A DNA stretch of 64,000 nucleotides from Bifidobacterium parmae (GCF_002860365.1 NZ_NMWT01000013.1:95225-159224); one strand, 5' to 3'. Shown: positions 36,578-46,297, counted from the first letter of the stretch. Notes: generated from the sequence alone by a model not told the origin. A program made the numbers and translations.

Positions 36578-38932
36578 GTGGAGCACGTGGACGAACCGCA
36601 GGACCAGGACAAGGACGTGGACGGCGTCTCCGTGGAGCAGGAACAGCCGGCGCAGACCGAACACGCCGACGTACGCCCGGCGATGCTCGACTTCGTCGAT
36701 TTCAGGCATCACGCGCATATGCCCATAACCGACGCCGAAACCGATGCCATGACCGCCTCCATAGCGGACATCAAGACCTCGGACGCGTTCGTCATCGCCA
36801 TGAATCCGCCGATCCGACTGCTGCTCTCGGCGCTCAGGTCACTGCTCGATCTGTGGCGGAAGCGTCCGAAATGCCCGTACACCCTGTACGTCGTCGTCAT
36901 GGCGTTGATGACGGCCGCCGCCACGATCTTCATCCAGTGGGGCATGTATTCGGAGCCTTCGTATGACGACCCGAATGCGGTGGACGACACCACGAAGGCC
37001 CTCAACAGCGTGAACGGCCAGCTCACCCGGTTCGTCGCGCAGATGTGGCTGTCAGGCGACGGTGCAAGCGACCTCAAGCTCAACTGGCTGCTGAACTTCC
37101 TCGCCTTGGGCATGATCTATCTGGTGCTCGTGTTCGTGCTGAACCGTTTTTGGGTGGCGACGGCCGTTTTCGCGATCGTGATGAGCGTGTACGCGGTGGC
37201 GAACAGCATCAAGATGGTTCTGCGCAACGAGCCGATCCTTCCCTCGGACCTGAGCTTCATCTCCAGCGGCAATGGCGGCGAGATCAGCTCGTTCATCCCG
37301 GAAGACAGTCAGGCGTTGGTGGACGGCACGATCACGATGCTCGTCTGGCTGACCGTCATCTGCCTGATTCTCCAATTCCTCGACGGCCGCCGCTGCGTGA
37401 TTCCGTTTCACTGGTGGCGTCCGTTCCGCAACGTGAGGACAGTCATCGGCAATCTCACGCGATTCGTGGCGGCTGGCACGAGCATCGCGTTGCTCTGCTC
37501 GTTCACGTGGACGTTGAGCATTCCCGGCGCGTGGGGCTACGAGTGGGCGAAAAGCTGGGGCGATGTCCCACAGCCATGGAGCGCCACCGGCGACGCGACG
37601 ATCAACGGCGCGGTCATCAACTTCCTGCGCCTGACCCACCCGAAGATCATGGACAAGCCGGAGGGGTACAGCCGGGAGACGATGGAGGCGCTGGCGAAGA
37701 AGTACGCCAGACAGGCGAAGGCCACGAACCAGACGCGCGCGAACAATCTCACCGACAGCACGGTCATCATGGTCCTGTCAGAGACGTTCTCCGACCCGAC
37801 GCGCGTGCCCGGCATCAGCCTGCTCGAGGATCCGATGCCGAACATCCGTACCGTCAAGGATTCGACCACGTCCGGGCTCATGCTCTCCCCCGGTTACGGC
37901 GGCGGTACGGCGAACATCGAATACCAGACGCTGACCGGCCTGGATCTCGCGTTGTTCGACGATTCGATGCAGTCCATATACCAGGAGCTCGTCCCCCACC
38001 AGAAGAGCCCGTACTCGTTCAACCAGATCTGGAACGCGCGCTATGGCAAGACCGGTTCCACCGCGTTCCACCCGTACTACAAGAACATGTACCTGCGCGA
38101 CACGGACTACAAGAAGTTCGGGTTCGACCACTTCTACACGTTGGACAGCGATCCGGCCATCACTCATCAGGACAGGATCGACAACAATCCATACGTGAGC
38201 GACGCGGCAGCCTACCAGAACGTACTCGACCAGGTCAACAAGGAGTCCCACCCGCAGTTCCTGCAACTGGTCACGATGCAGAACCACATGCCGCACGACG
38301 GCTGGTACAACGACAACCAGTTCTGGGATGCGAACGTCTCCGAAAACCTGGGCGACGGTGAGCGCTACGCGGTGAACACGTACATCAAGGGCTTGAGCCT
38401 CACCGATCAGGCGACGGCCGACTTCCTGAACCAGTTGAACACGATGGACAAGCCAGTCACCGTGATCTTCTACGGTGACCATCTTTCCAGCGACTACGTG
38501 ACCGCCGCATCGGACAAGAACAACACGCTCACCTTGCATGAGACCGACTATTTTATCTGGTCGAACCAGGCGTCCGGCGCGGCCGGCGCCGGCGTGAAGC
38601 TCGACCCGGCGACGGCCAATACGAACTACACGTCGCCGAACTATTTCATGGCAATGGCCAGCGAGCACATGAACACGAAGGTCTCCCCGTATCTGCAGTT
38701 CCTCTCCTCCGTGCGCGCCGATCTGCCCGCCGTGGAGCGTCTGGTGCTCGGAGCGGGCGGTTTCACCGACGACACGTCCACCACGTATCTGGACGGCAAC
38801 GGCAATCCCATCAAACGCAAGAACCTCTCCAAGGAGCAGAGGCAGCTGCTCAAGGAGTACCGTCTCATCCAGTACGACATGACCGCCGGCAAGAACTATC
38901 TGGCCGGCACCAGCTTCTTCGGCATGAAGTAA
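36578..38932 (+). CDS. LTA-synthase-type phosphoglycerol transferase
   Basis: 784 aa from the GTG at 36578, with GGAG 10 bases upstream and a TACAAT -10 at 36543. A TTG at 36560 is also possible. An acidic N-terminal tail is followed by five membrane helices (~115-340) and an extracellular alkaline-phosphatase-fold domain. The nucleophile is T444 in GYGGGTANIEYQTLTG. Metal ligands are suggested by VLSETFSDP, QNHMPHDGWY and FYGDHLSSDY. Members transfer glycerol phosphate from phosphatidylglycerol onto a growing polymer at the outer face of the membrane. Here it may build lipoteichoic acid or decorate the glycan. It is the last gene of the ugd group, with its terminator at 38950-38990. Confidence 0.9.
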   Translation: MEHVDEPQDQDKDVDGVSVEQEQPAQTEHADVRPAMLDFVDFRHHAHMPITDAETDAMTASIADIKTSDAFVIAMNPPIRLLLSALRSLLDLWRKRPKCPYTLYVVVMALMTAAATIFIQWGMYSEPSYDDPNAVDDTTKALNSVNGQLTRFVAQMWLSGDGASDLKLNWLLNFLALGMIYLVLVFVLNRFWVATAVFAIVMSVYAVANSIKMVLRNEPILPSDLSFISSGNGGEISSFIPEDSQALVDGTITMLVWLTVICLILQFLDGRRCVIPFHWWRPFRNVRTVIGNLTRFVAAGTSIALLCSFTWTLSIPGAWGYEWAKSWGDVPQPWSATGDATINGAVINFLRLTHPKIMDKPEGYSRETMEALAKKYARQAKATNQTRANNLTDSTVIMVLSETFSDPTRVPGISLLEDPMPNIRTVKDSTTSGLMLSPGYGGGTANIEYQTLTGLDLALFDDSMQSIYQELVPHQKSPYSFNQIWNARYGKTGSTAFHPYYKNMYLRDTDYKKFGFDHFYTLDSDPAITHQDRIDNNPYVSDAAAYQNVLDQVNKESHPQFLQLVTMQNHMPHDGWYNDNQFWDANVSENLGDGERYAVNTYIKGLSLTDQATADFLNQLNTMDKPVTVIFYGDHLSSDYVTAASDKNNTLTLHETDYFIWSNQASGAAGAGVKLDPATANTNYTSPNYFMAMASEHMNTKVSPYLQFLSSVRADLPAVERLVLGAGGFTDDTSTTYLDGNGNPIKRKNLSKEQRQLLKEYRLIQYDMTAGKNYLAGTSFFGMK

Positions 38933-38949
38933 CAGACGACAATCAGATA

Positions 38950-38990
38950 GTTTTGCCATGCGGCGGTCCTTTACCACCGCATGGCAAAAC
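38950..38990 (+). terminator. Terminator after the LTA-synthase-type gene
   Basis: GTTTTGCCATGCGG and its exact complement around a 13-base loop. The A/T ends serve both strands. Confidence 0.85.
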
Positions 38991-39138
38991 CTTGGAAATT
39001 AGGGTTCTTAGGACAACCCCACCAACTAATCGTATTATTCCGAGGCGTTAATCGGATACTTCGGACACTTGTCGATGTGAAGGCACCGGGGTCTCACGCC
39101 CCACGGCCGCATAATCGCACGGCGACAAGCAACAAGCA

Positions 39139-39495
39139 AACCTGTAGGAAATCCGCCCGAACCTGCATGGTCCGAGACCGAATGTGTATGGCTCCTCCTC
39201 GAACCTGTAGGGTTCAGAGACCAACCTGCAGTATTCAGACACGAACCTGCACGGGTAGGCCCTGAAGAACCGTCAATCCGCGAGAACAACCGGCACAGAT
39301 TTTGGCGGAATTCCGAGCTTCCTCGAAAGCAGTCCCAGCCCGGGAACCGCCTTCTTCAGCACCACACCGTGCACGTTGCCGCTCCAAGCCTACACGTTCA
39401 CCCTGGAATACTACAGGTTCGGGGCTGAACCATGCACGTTCGTCACCGAACCATACAGGTTCGTCCCAAAACCACGCACATTCGCCTTCCGGCGC
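39139..39495. repeat. 21-bp element: six forward and six inverted units
   Basis: Forward units start at 39139, 39160, 39181, 39202, 39223 and 39244 (core AACCTGCATGGTTC). Inverted units have their cores at 39370, 39391, 39412, 39433, 39454 and 39475 (core TACAGGTTCG/TGCACGTTCG). All spacings are exactly 21. About 100 bp separates the two sets. Each unit is a near-palindrome of GAACC and GGTTC arms. It is the same architecture as in the copper ATPase at 13749-14216. Apart from this element and the esterase remnant, 38933-39853 holds no gene. Confidence 0.9.
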
Positions 39496-39532
39496 TTTCC
39501 AGCTTTCCAGCCTCCCGGCCTTCCGACCGTGA

Positions 39533-39833
39533 CTACCCCACGCTCACCACGAACGGGCTCGCCGGTAGTTTGGCCGAGTCGTAGAGCGTGCTGGCGCTGT
39601 TGGGCGCGAGCCCCCCACAGGTAGCGCACCGGCGTGACAGCATCCACGTCGTCGGAGTGGACAATCACCTGATTGCCTTGCACGGTGGCGTCGGCCGCGT
39701 GGAACACCCCGTCCGAACCGGCCACTTCGAAGCCCTGCAGCGTCGTCGCGGTCACCGCGACAGGTTCCGTCGCGGTCGCTTTCAACGTGTAGTTCGGTTT
39801 CATCGCGCGCAGGCCGTCGTCCGGCGCACACCG
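39533..39833 (-). pseudogene. Remnant: C-terminal end of a sialate O-acetylesterase-like protein
   Basis: The minus strand reads LRAMKPNYTLKATATEPVAV, then LQGFEVAGSDGVFHAADAT, VQGNQVIVHSDDV and TPVRYLWG. This is the C-terminal jelly-roll edge of SIAE/SASA-family esterases. After W-G, a run of six G (39611-39616) shifts the frame. With one G fewer it continues LAPNSASTLYDSAKLPASPF and ends VVSVG-stop, matching the family's LPASPF terminus. The N-terminal ~80% of the enzyme is missing, so this is a decayed fragment, not a phase-variable gene. It abuts the -10 box of the next gene. Confidence 0.65.
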
Positions 39834-39840
39834 ACCTCGT

Positions 39841-39846
39841 TATACT
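39841..39846 (+). promoter_or_regulatory. -10 box for probable leaderless mRNA of the GlfT2-like gene
   Basis: TATACT, 7 bases, ATG at 39854. There is no Shine-Dalgarno and no convincing -35. Confidence 0.5.
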
Positions 39847-39853
39847 GACTGGT

Positions 39854-41983
39854 ATGGTACAGGCACAGGCTGCAGCCGGAGACACGGCTTTTGAGGATAC
39901 GCCCAGCGGCGCACCAGACACGACACCGACGTCACCGATCACGACACCACGCACGACGCCCACCCCGGAACCGGCCACGCGCTGGGAGACGGTGAACCGC
40001 GTCGTCTACCCGATGCGCGACGCCGACCAGACGATGCCGTTGTACGCGGTGAACTGGCATCCCGCGCATTTCGACCCGAGCGTGTTCGACGAACGCGACA
40101 ACCTGGTCAGCGCGGATCCGAACGGCATGACCCGTTCCGAACTGTCCCGGCTCATCGCCGCCAGCCGTCGCGCGGCGGTCGAGGAGCCGCACGGGTTCGC
40201 CGTCGACTCGCGCAACACGATCACGTTGGCGGCGGGCACGCACCTGTCGCTGTGCACGTATTTCAACGCGTTCCCGGCCGGCTATTGGCGCTACTGGACG
40301 CGCGTGAGGAGCGTGCGGTTCGTCGCGTGGGCGACGGGCAAGGGCACGGTCACGCTGTTCCGCTCCACGGCGCGCGGTCTCGCCGCGCCGGTGGAGACGT
40401 TCACGATCGACACGAAGCATGGTGACGGCGGCCCGGAACGTCTCACCGCGGAACTGTCGCTCAAGGGCATGCTGGACGGCGGCTTCTACTGGTTCGACGC
40501 GTGCGCGGACGCCGACGCGTCGCTGACGGTCGGCGACGCGGTCTGGCAGGTCCCGGCTCGCGTGCGTCGCACGCGCGAGCCGGGTACGGTGTCCGTCGCG
40601 ATCACGACGTTCAATCGTCCCTCCTACTGTCTGGACCAGTTGCGTGCGATCGCCGGCGAACGTGAGCTGCGCGAGCGTCTGGACACCGTGTATTGCACCG
40701 ATCAAGGCACGGATCTGGTGCGCGACCAGTCCGGTTTCGCCGAGACGGCGGACGACCTGGGCGGTCAGCTCACGTATATCCGTCAGGGCAATCTGGGTGG
40801 TTCCGGCGGTTTCTCGCGCGGCATGTACGAGACGGTGAAGGCGGGCGCGAGCGACTACACGCTGCTGCTCGACGATGACGCGATCAGCGAGCCGGAGTCG
40901 ATTCTGCGTGCCGTGCAGTTCGCGGATTACACGGTGCGTCCGGTGCTGGTGGGCGGCGGCATGTTCCATATCGACCATCGCACGGTATTGCACGTGCAGG
41001 GCGAGCGGTATGACGCGCGTGCGCAGTGGATGGAGCCGTCGCGCGGCGCCGAGTTCAATCATGATTTCCGTTCGGAGCCGTTGGCGGACAGTCCGTCGAT
41101 GCACGGCGTGCGGTTCTCCGATTTCAACGGATGGTGGTTCTGTCTGATTCCGGTCGAGACGATGCGCGAGATCGGATTGGGATTGCCCGTGTTCATCAAG
41201 TTCGACGACATCGAATATGGTCTGCGCGCGAAGCGGCATGGATTCCCGACGGTGAGTCTGCCGGGCGTGGCCGTATGGCATATGGGCTGGCATGACAAGG
41301 ATCCGGCGCGTGGCTGGGAGGAGTATTTCCAGGTGCGCAACCGGTGGGTCTGTGCGCTGCTGCACTACCCGAACGCGGGCCGTGCGGCCGCGTTCCGCAT
41401 GCTCTACGAGGAGGCGAATCTGGGATTGCGCATGCTCTATTCGGGCATGGAGCTGAGCCAGTTGGCCCTCGCCGACCTGTTGAAGGGCCCGGAGTATCTG
41501 GTGGAGTCGCTGCCGACGAAGATCGCCGAAGTGCGCAAGGCGCGCAAGGGCTTCACGGACAGCGTCACGTATTCGAGTCCGCTCGACCTGCCGGAGCCGG
41601 ACGACCACGCCGATCGCGCGTGGGCGCCGGCCGGCGCGCGTGAGGTGACGAAGCGCGGCATGAAGGCGGTGCTCGCCGCCCTGCGCGCCCGTCCCCGCGC
41701 CGACGGTGCGAAGGACGAGGCGCCGCAGGTGGCGATTCCGGCCCGGTTCTCGATCTGGCCGTCGTTCATCGGCGTCCGTTCCGCGATGGTCACGTCCGCC
41801 GACGGCGATTCGGTAGCCTGGTTCCGCCGCGACAGCCGCCTCTACCGCCGCAACATGCGCAAGTGCTTCAACCTGGTCCGCCATCTCGCCCGCGACTGGA
41901 AGCGCCTCTCCAAGGAATACCGCGCCTACGACCTCCCCTCACTGAAGACATGGGAGCGGATCTTCAAGAATCCGAAGCAGTAA
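39854..41983 (+). CDS. glfT2: GlfT2-like polymerising galactofuranosyltransferase
   Basis: 709 aa. Layout as in mycobacterial GlfT2: an N-terminal beta-barrel (~50-240, ITLAAGTHLSLCTYFNAFPA), a GT-A domain (~245-480) and a C-terminal helical part. Catalytic motifs are VAITTFNRPSYC, GNLGGSGGFSRGMYE, LLLDDDAISEP (DDD at 340-342, metal and UDP), FSDFNGWWFCLIP, FIKFDDIEYGLRAKRHGF (general base Asp at 451-452) and VWHMGWHDKDP. GlfT2 adds galactofuranose processively, alternating beta-1,5 and beta-1,6 linkages. The donor is made by glf at 32.7 kb. An acidic/Thr-rich N-terminal 45 residues is extra. It faces the GlfT1-like gene, with a shared terminator at 41989-42020. Confidence 0.88.
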   Translation: MVQAQAAAGDTAFEDTPSGAPDTTPTSPITTPRTTPTPEPATRWETVNRVVYPMRDADQTMPLYAVNWHPAHFDPSVFDERDNLVSADPNGMTRSELSRLIAASRRAAVEEPHGFAVDSRNTITLAAGTHLSLCTYFNAFPAGYWRYWTRVRSVRFVAWATGKGTVTLFRSTARGLAAPVETFTIDTKHGDGGPERLTAELSLKGMLDGGFYWFDACADADASLTVGDAVWQVPARVRRTREPGTVSVAITTFNRPSYCLDQLRAIAGERELRERLDTVYCTDQGTDLVRDQSGFAETADDLGGQLTYIRQGNLGGSGGFSRGMYETVKAGASDYTLLLDDDAISEPESILRAVQFADYTVRPVLVGGGMFHIDHRTVLHVQGERYDARAQWMEPSRGAEFNHDFRSEPLADSPSMHGVRFSDFNGWWFCLIPVETMREIGLGLPVFIKFDDIEYGLRAKRHGFPTVSLPGVAVWHMGWHDKDPARGWEEYFQVRNRWVCALLHYPNAGRAAAFRMLYEEANLGLRMLYSGMELSQLALADLLKGPEYLVESLPTKIAEVRKARKGFTDSVTYSSPLDLPEPDDHADRAWAPAGAREVTKRGMKAVLAALRARPRADGAKDEAPQVAIPARFSIWPSFIGVRSAMVTSADGDSVAWFRRDSRLYRRNMRKCFNLVRHLARDWKRLSKEYRAYDLPSLKTWERIFKNPKQ

Positions 41984-41988
41984 AACGG

Positions 41989-42020
41989 AGGGGGTCGCTC
42001 ACGACTGTGAGCGACCCCCT
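41989..42020. terminator. Bidirectional terminator between the two Galf transferase genes
   Basis: AGGGGGTCGCTCAC-GACT-GTGAGCGACCCCCT, a perfect 14-bp stem between convergent genes. Confidence 0.85.
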
Positions 42021-42029
42021 AACCCGGAA

Positions 42030-42965
42030 TCACGCTTCCGGCTGCTGCGGGAAGTCGACCTTCGGGTTGAACTTGATGGCCTTGAGCAGCTGGCCGTAGA
42101 TCTTTCGGCGCAGCGGACGGGCCACGTTGCCGCGGCGCATGGCATTGTGGACCATGATGCAGAAGTACAGATACTGCCACACGTTGCGATGGTGCAGACG
42201 GTAGGACCCCTCGTTACGGGCTCCGTAGGAGAACTTCCACACGTTCTTGTCGTTCACCATGGAGTAGTTGACGCCCTGGTTCACACCCATATCGTGCAGC
42301 ACGACGCTGTCGGTCACTTCGACACCGGGGCACGACTTGGTGATGCGCAGCGTGTATTCGGCGTCATCGAACCAGATGAAGTACTCCTTGTACGGCAGAC
42401 CGAAGGCCTCCATCACCCAGCGCGGGACGAGTACGGAGACGAACGAGCACGAGGTGACCATGACCAGGTTGTCGTAGCCCTTGGCCTGCAGGCGGCCCCA
42501 ATCCCAGGTGGGGACCGGGTTGTTCATCTCGGAGATGGAACCGTCGATGAACTTGACCATCGAGCACACGTAGGGCACGTCCGGGCCAAGCGCCTTGACC
42601 GCATTACCGTAGCCTTCGAGTAGCTTCTCCAAGGCGGTGGGCTGCGGGTAGCCATCGTCGTCGAAGATCCAGACGAAATCAGCACCGAGTTCGTAGCCTT
42701 TGCGCATGCCGGCGGAGAAGCCGCCGGCACCGCCAGCGTTCTCCGGCAGGGTGACGATGGTGATCTTCACCTTGTCCTTCAGCGCGAAGTCACGCTCGTA
42801 TTCGGCCAGATAGGCGGCAGTATCGTCGGTGGAGGCGTTGTTGACGATGACGAGCTGCTCGGGCAGTCGCGTCTGCGCTTCCAGCGAGGCAAGCACGTTC
42901 TTGAGTTTCTCAAGACGGTTGTAGGTGACGACGATCGCGGCGACCGTCTTGTTTGCGGATGGCAT
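42030..42965 (-). CDS. GlfT1-like GT2 glycosyltransferase
   Basis: 311 aa from the ATG at 42965 (MPSANKTVAAIVVTYNR), 5 bases after the upstream stop, with GGAG inside the previous gene's end. GT-A fold: IVVTYNRLEKLKNVLASL, VIVNNASTDDT, ENAGGAGGFSAGM, FVWIFDDDGYPQP (DDD) and FIWFDDAEYTLRITKS. GGAGGFSAGM and the paired aspartates match GlfT1 and related galactofuranosyl- or rhamnosyltransferases that prime the galactan. It is co-transcribed with the GT4 gene, which suggests the pair starts or branches the chain that the GlfT2-like enzyme extends. Confidence 0.85.
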   Translation of the reverse strand: MPSANKTVAAIVVTYNRLEKLKNVLASLEAQTRLPEQLVIVNNASTDDTAAYLAEYERDFALKDKVKITIVTLPENAGGAGGFSAGMRKGYELGADFVWIFDDDGYPQPTALEKLLEGYGNAVKALGPDVPYVCSMVKFIDGSISEMNNPVPTWDWGRLQAKGYDNLVMVTSCSFVSVLVPRWVMEAFGLPYKEYFIWFDDAEYTLRITKSCPGVEVTDSVVLHDMGVNQGVNYSMVNDKNVWKFSYGARNEGSYRLHHRNVWQYLYFCIMVHNAMRRGNVARPLRRKIYGQLLKAIKFNPKVDFPQQPEA

Positions 42966-42970
42966 GATGA

Positions 42971-44662
42971 CTACTTGCTCCATTCGTTGAGAATCTGGCG
43001 GAACAGGCTGTTTGCAGTCTGCTTGTGCGAGAAGGTTTCAAGACGATGCTTCTCGACCTCCCACAGCTTGCGACGATCGGCCTCGTTGGAGTCCAGATGC
43101 TCGAGCGAACGCTTTGCATCGTGGATGAACGATGAGGTCATGCGGCGCAGCAGGCCCTGCGGAGGCACAAGCGTCTCCTGGGATCCGACGTTGGCGGACA
43201 GCACGGGAACGCCGGCGCTGATTGCCTCGATGGTGGTCAGGGTGATGCCTTCGTTCACGGAGGAGACGAGCAGCACGTCCGCGTCCTCGTAGGTGCGGGA
43301 GACCGGGATGCTCATCGGGCGACGCTCGATCACGTCCTCCAGCCCGTAGCGTGCGATGAGACCGTCGGTGAAGGTGTCCATATCGCCGCTGCCGTGCATG
43401 ATGAAGTGGAACTTGCCGGGGGCGGCCTGCTTTATCGCCTTGGCGACGAGAATGAACGCATCGGGGCGCTTCTGGCGCGTCATGCGGCCGATGAACGCCA
43501 CGTTGAGGACCTTCGGATCCTTGCGTTCGCTGTACTGCACGTGTTCGGAATCGGCGGTGAGCCCGACGAGCGGCGCATCGATGACCTTGGACGCGGGGAT
43601 GTGGTGGACATCCTCCATCCAATGCTCCAGCTGGGGGGAAATCACGTGATGCAGGTCAATCCACTCGTCATGAGCCACGGATTCGCGCGGGAAACCGCCA
43701 CGGAACATGTATTCGACGATGTGCAGGGAGTCGACGATCTTCACGTCCGGGAAGTACTGCTTCACCCACCAGGCGTTGTCATACATCCACTGGCAGTGAT
43801 GAATCATGATGCCGCGGATGTCGAACTGCTCGAACAGCGCACGTAGAATCGGCGCATCGCCAACGCGGTACTGGAGCGGCATGGTGAGTGGAATCACGAG
43901 TGCCCCCTCGCAGATGGGGTCGGTGATCCACGGCTGGTGACCATCGGAGTCAGTCAGGACGATCGGCAGGAATCCGGCTTCCTTGGCGAGCTGGATAGTC
44001 TCCATACCCCAGCGTTCCGCACCTCCCGCCTGCAGCCAATGCATGGCGACGATGACGGCCTTGCGCGCGCCGGGCACACGCGGGCCGGGCTGAACCTCGA
44101 CCCACGGATGATGGTTGCGTTCGTTGGAGTTGGCCACGTCGATGGTGAACGGCTGGTACTCGACGACCGAGCCGCGGCTCTTACGCTCACGTTCGGAACG
44201 CTGCAGTTCGCGTACATGATCGAAAGCGACCGGCCAACGGTACTCGAGCTCGTTGTACAGTTTGACTTTGCTGCTCCCATTGGGCGCATGCTCCCAGACG
44301 TCCTCGTCCGTGGCATCGTCCGGCGTGAGCAGGATATAGCGGATGTTGTGGTCAAGCAGCTGCTCGTCCCCGGCGAAGTAGTGCGGGGAGAATTCGGAAC
44401 GCGCGTTCACGGTGGAGACGACGTCGAATTCGCCGATGGGCTTGCGTCCATCGTTCTCCGTGCAGGAGCCGTTGAGAGTGAAGGTGTCGGTGAGGCGGGG
44501 GTACTGCCACTTCTCACCCATGTAGATCCGGTAGTGCAGGGTGCGCCCCGGCTGGATGAGCGAATGGTAGTTGACCGCCGCCGTCACGAGCTTGCGCTGT
44601 CGCGGACTGAGCGAGTCCAGAAACTCACACGCGTCCTGTTCAAGTTGGAAGAATCGGCACAT
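42971..44662 (-). CDS. GT4-family glycosyltransferase with extra N-terminal domain
   Basis: 563 aa from the ATG at 44662. The C-terminal ~370 residues are a GT-B glycosyltransferase: AMHWLQAGGAERWGMETIQL, NVAFIGRMTRQKRPDAF, HGSGDMDTF and the E-x7-E motif in SVNEGITLTTIEAISAGVPV. The N-terminal ~200 residues (LDSLSPRQRKLVTAAVNYHS onward) are a separate domain I do not recognise. The gene has no Shine-Dalgarno; TACAAT lies 7 bases before the ATG, so the mRNA is probably leaderless. It ends 5 bases before the GlfT1-like start. The donor sugar is unknown. Confidence 0.85.
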   Translation of the reverse strand: MCRFFQLEQDACEFLDSLSPRQRKLVTAAVNYHSLIQPGRTLHYRIYMGEKWQYPRLTDTFTLNGSCTENDGRKPIGEFDVVSTVNARSEFSPHYFAGDEQLLDHNIRYILLTPDDATDEDVWEHAPNGSSKVKLYNELEYRWPVAFDHVRELQRSERERKSRGSVVEYQPFTIDVANSNERNHHPWVEVQPGPRVPGARKAVIVAMHWLQAGGAERWGMETIQLAKEAGFLPIVLTDSDGHQPWITDPICEGALVIPLTMPLQYRVGDAPILRALFEQFDIRGIMIHHCQWMYDNAWWVKQYFPDVKIVDSLHIVEYMFRGGFPRESVAHDEWIDLHHVISPQLEHWMEDVHHIPASKVIDAPLVGLTADSEHVQYSERKDPKVLNVAFIGRMTRQKRPDAFILVAKAIKQAAPGKFHFIMHGSGDMDTFTDGLIARYGLEDVIERRPMSIPVSRTYEDADVLLVSSVNEGITLTTIEAISAGVPVLSANVGSQETLVPPQGLLRRMTSSFIHDAKRSLEHLDSNEADRRKLWEVEKHRLETFSHKQTANSLFRQILNEWSK

Positions 44663-44669
44663 AGGCCAC

Positions 44670-44675
44670 ATTGTA
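44670..44675 (-). promoter_or_regulatory. -10 box for probable leaderless mRNA of the GT4 gene
   Basis: Minus strand TACAAT, 7 bases, ATG at 44662. Same spacing as at 34002 and 39841. Confidence 0.5.
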
Positions 44676-44714
44676 CGCACGTGGGGCGAAGAGGCAGGCC
44701 GACATGATAGTTTG

Positions 44715-46232
44715 TCAGGCCACTGGCGTTAAACCACCAGTCCCTATCCAAATTGAACCTGCATACCTCACATATGTCAGCAACAAGGCGGAAAACAGCA
44801 AGAGCGGAACAGCAATTCTGAAAATCTCACCTCTCTGAATATCATTCTCACCATCAAATCCATTTAGATAAGAGCTATTATACAGCCTGAAATCACATTT
44901 CTCTAGAACAAAAATAATCAAAAATGGAATAACAGGATAAAAATACCTGGCATGAATTCCCTGCACTAGCGGATAACCTACGGGATTAAAAGTGAGATAA
45001 ATGCTAGCAATCGAAGCAGCAACAGCAGCAGCCAGCATCAAATACGATAATACAGCAATCCCATGCTGAGAAAACCTTGCAACTTCAACCGACGCACAGA
45101 CTATGAAAAGCGCAATAAAGAAGCACAACATTCCAGTCTGCGACGCCGGTATCGAAGCTGAAGAAATCACATTATCATAAAACGACGATTCTCCGATAAC
45201 AAAAGTTCTAATTATCACTTTCAGAAAATCAATTGGATGCCCTAAAATATATTCAATCTGCAAAGAGGACCCGAAGGAACCCGTCCAGTAATCCTTCCTG
45301 AAATGCGGAAGCCCTGCAGACACCGGAGACGATATAAGATTCCAACAAAACCATGATGCAACACCAACACCAACGGACAAATACTTCACCACAGCCGCAA
45401 TCCTAGAATTGAAACCGAAATGCTCTTTCGAAGCAAAAAGAAATACAATGACTATAAATACATAAGTCGGTTTCACGAGCGGAACCAGAAGACATATCAG
45501 GGATAATATGACTGTTTCGATTGTCGATAATTTATCGTCGGTCAAAAAGAGTTTAATAAAAAGAGCCGCAGCAAGAAGGAGCAAGGCGTTGGTACTCGTG
45601 TCAGCAGTAACAGCAATTGTACTTTGAGCTAAAGCCGGAGGGAATAATGCCCACGCCACCATCAGCCATCGCCATTTTGAGCGACGAAGCAGCCATACGG
45701 AACACCAGCATGCGGTAATATAAAAAATAAGATTGAATATAATCGGAATTGCAATATAACCCGCAACGGTAGCATTTAACATGCGAGCTACTAAAAAACC
45801 GAGAGCAGGAGCGCCATATGCGACGGGAGAATATAGCGCCGTATTATTAAACCAGACCACCACCTTACTATCATTAGCGCGTATTCTAGAATTCAGAATA
45901 CTCTTCAGATGATCTGTCACCGCAAAACGAGGCTCACGAGGACCTCGTTCCCTTTTTTCAATACGAGTCGACTCTTCATAGGCCGACCACATTTTTTCAG
46001 GCAGATATCCTCCATATGCACCAACATCAGGCTTCTCCTCGAACTCGATAGCTTCGGGAAGAACCACCCCCTGGGAAATCTGATAGGCACGAGCGAAATG
46101 ACTCATGTTATCACCACCCCAAAAAGGTGGTGTAGCCAAGGCGAACATCAGAGAGAACAATAGGCCAAGTATTAATACAATTATCTGAGCACAATCACGT
46201 TTTTCGATGAGGTTTTTCATGCATATATCCAT
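44715..46232 (-). CDS. DUF2142-family membrane protein (probable GT-C-type glycosyltransferase)
   Basis: 505 aa. The ATG at 46232 has TATACT just upstream; another ATG at 46220 would give 501 aa. About eleven membrane helices. The first extracellular loop has TPPFWGGDNMSHFARAYQIS, with the acidic pair and FARAYQ typical of DUF2142. Further landmarks are ALFPPALAQSTIAVTADTS and VKPTYVFIVIV, and HARYFYPVIPFL near the end. DUF2142 proteins are found in surface-polysaccharide loci and resemble GT-C enzymes that use polyprenyl-phosphate sugars, but activity is unproven. The base composition is clearly AT-richer than its neighbours, which suggests recent transfer. Confidence 0.8.
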   Translation of the reverse strand: MDICMKNLIEKRDCAQIIVLILGLLFSLMFALATPPFWGGDNMSHFARAYQISQGVVLPEAIEFEEKPDVGAYGGYLPEKMWSAYEESTRIEKRERGPREPRFAVTDHLKSILNSRIRANDSKVVVWFNNTALYSPVAYGAPALGFLVARMLNATVAGYIAIPIIFNLIFYITACWCSVWLLRRSKWRWLMVAWALFPPALAQSTIAVTADTSTNALLLLAAALFIKLFLTDDKLSTIETVILSLICLLVPLVKPTYVFIVIVFLFASKEHFGFNSRIAAVVKYLSVGVGVASWFCWNLISSPVSAGLPHFRKDYWTGSFGSSLQIEYILGHPIDFLKVIIRTFVIGESSFYDNVISSASIPASQTGMLCFFIALFIVCASVEVARFSQHGIAVLSYLMLAAAVAASIASIYLTFNPVGYPLVQGIHARYFYPVIPFLIIFVLEKCDFRLYNSSYLNGFDGENDIQRGEIFRIAVPLLLFSALLLTYVRYAGSIWIGTGGLTPVA

Positions 46233-46242
46233 TAATCAGTAT

Positions 46243-46288
46243 AATTAAAAAAACAAACAGGGCGAGACTTCCCTTCCCCGCCCTGTTT
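46243..46288 (-). terminator. Intrinsic terminator after the flavoprotein gene
   Basis: On the minus strand AAACAGGGCG and CGCCCTGTTT form the stem, followed by GTTTTTTTAATTAT. It lies 10 bases after the stop. Confidence 0.85.
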
Positions 46289-46297
46289 CCGAAAGAT

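Noticed and set aside
39411-39803. An intact 130-codon gene at the esterase remnant
   Set aside because: After the six-G run the frame loses similarity and reads through the 21-bp repeats. The true C-terminus is in another frame.
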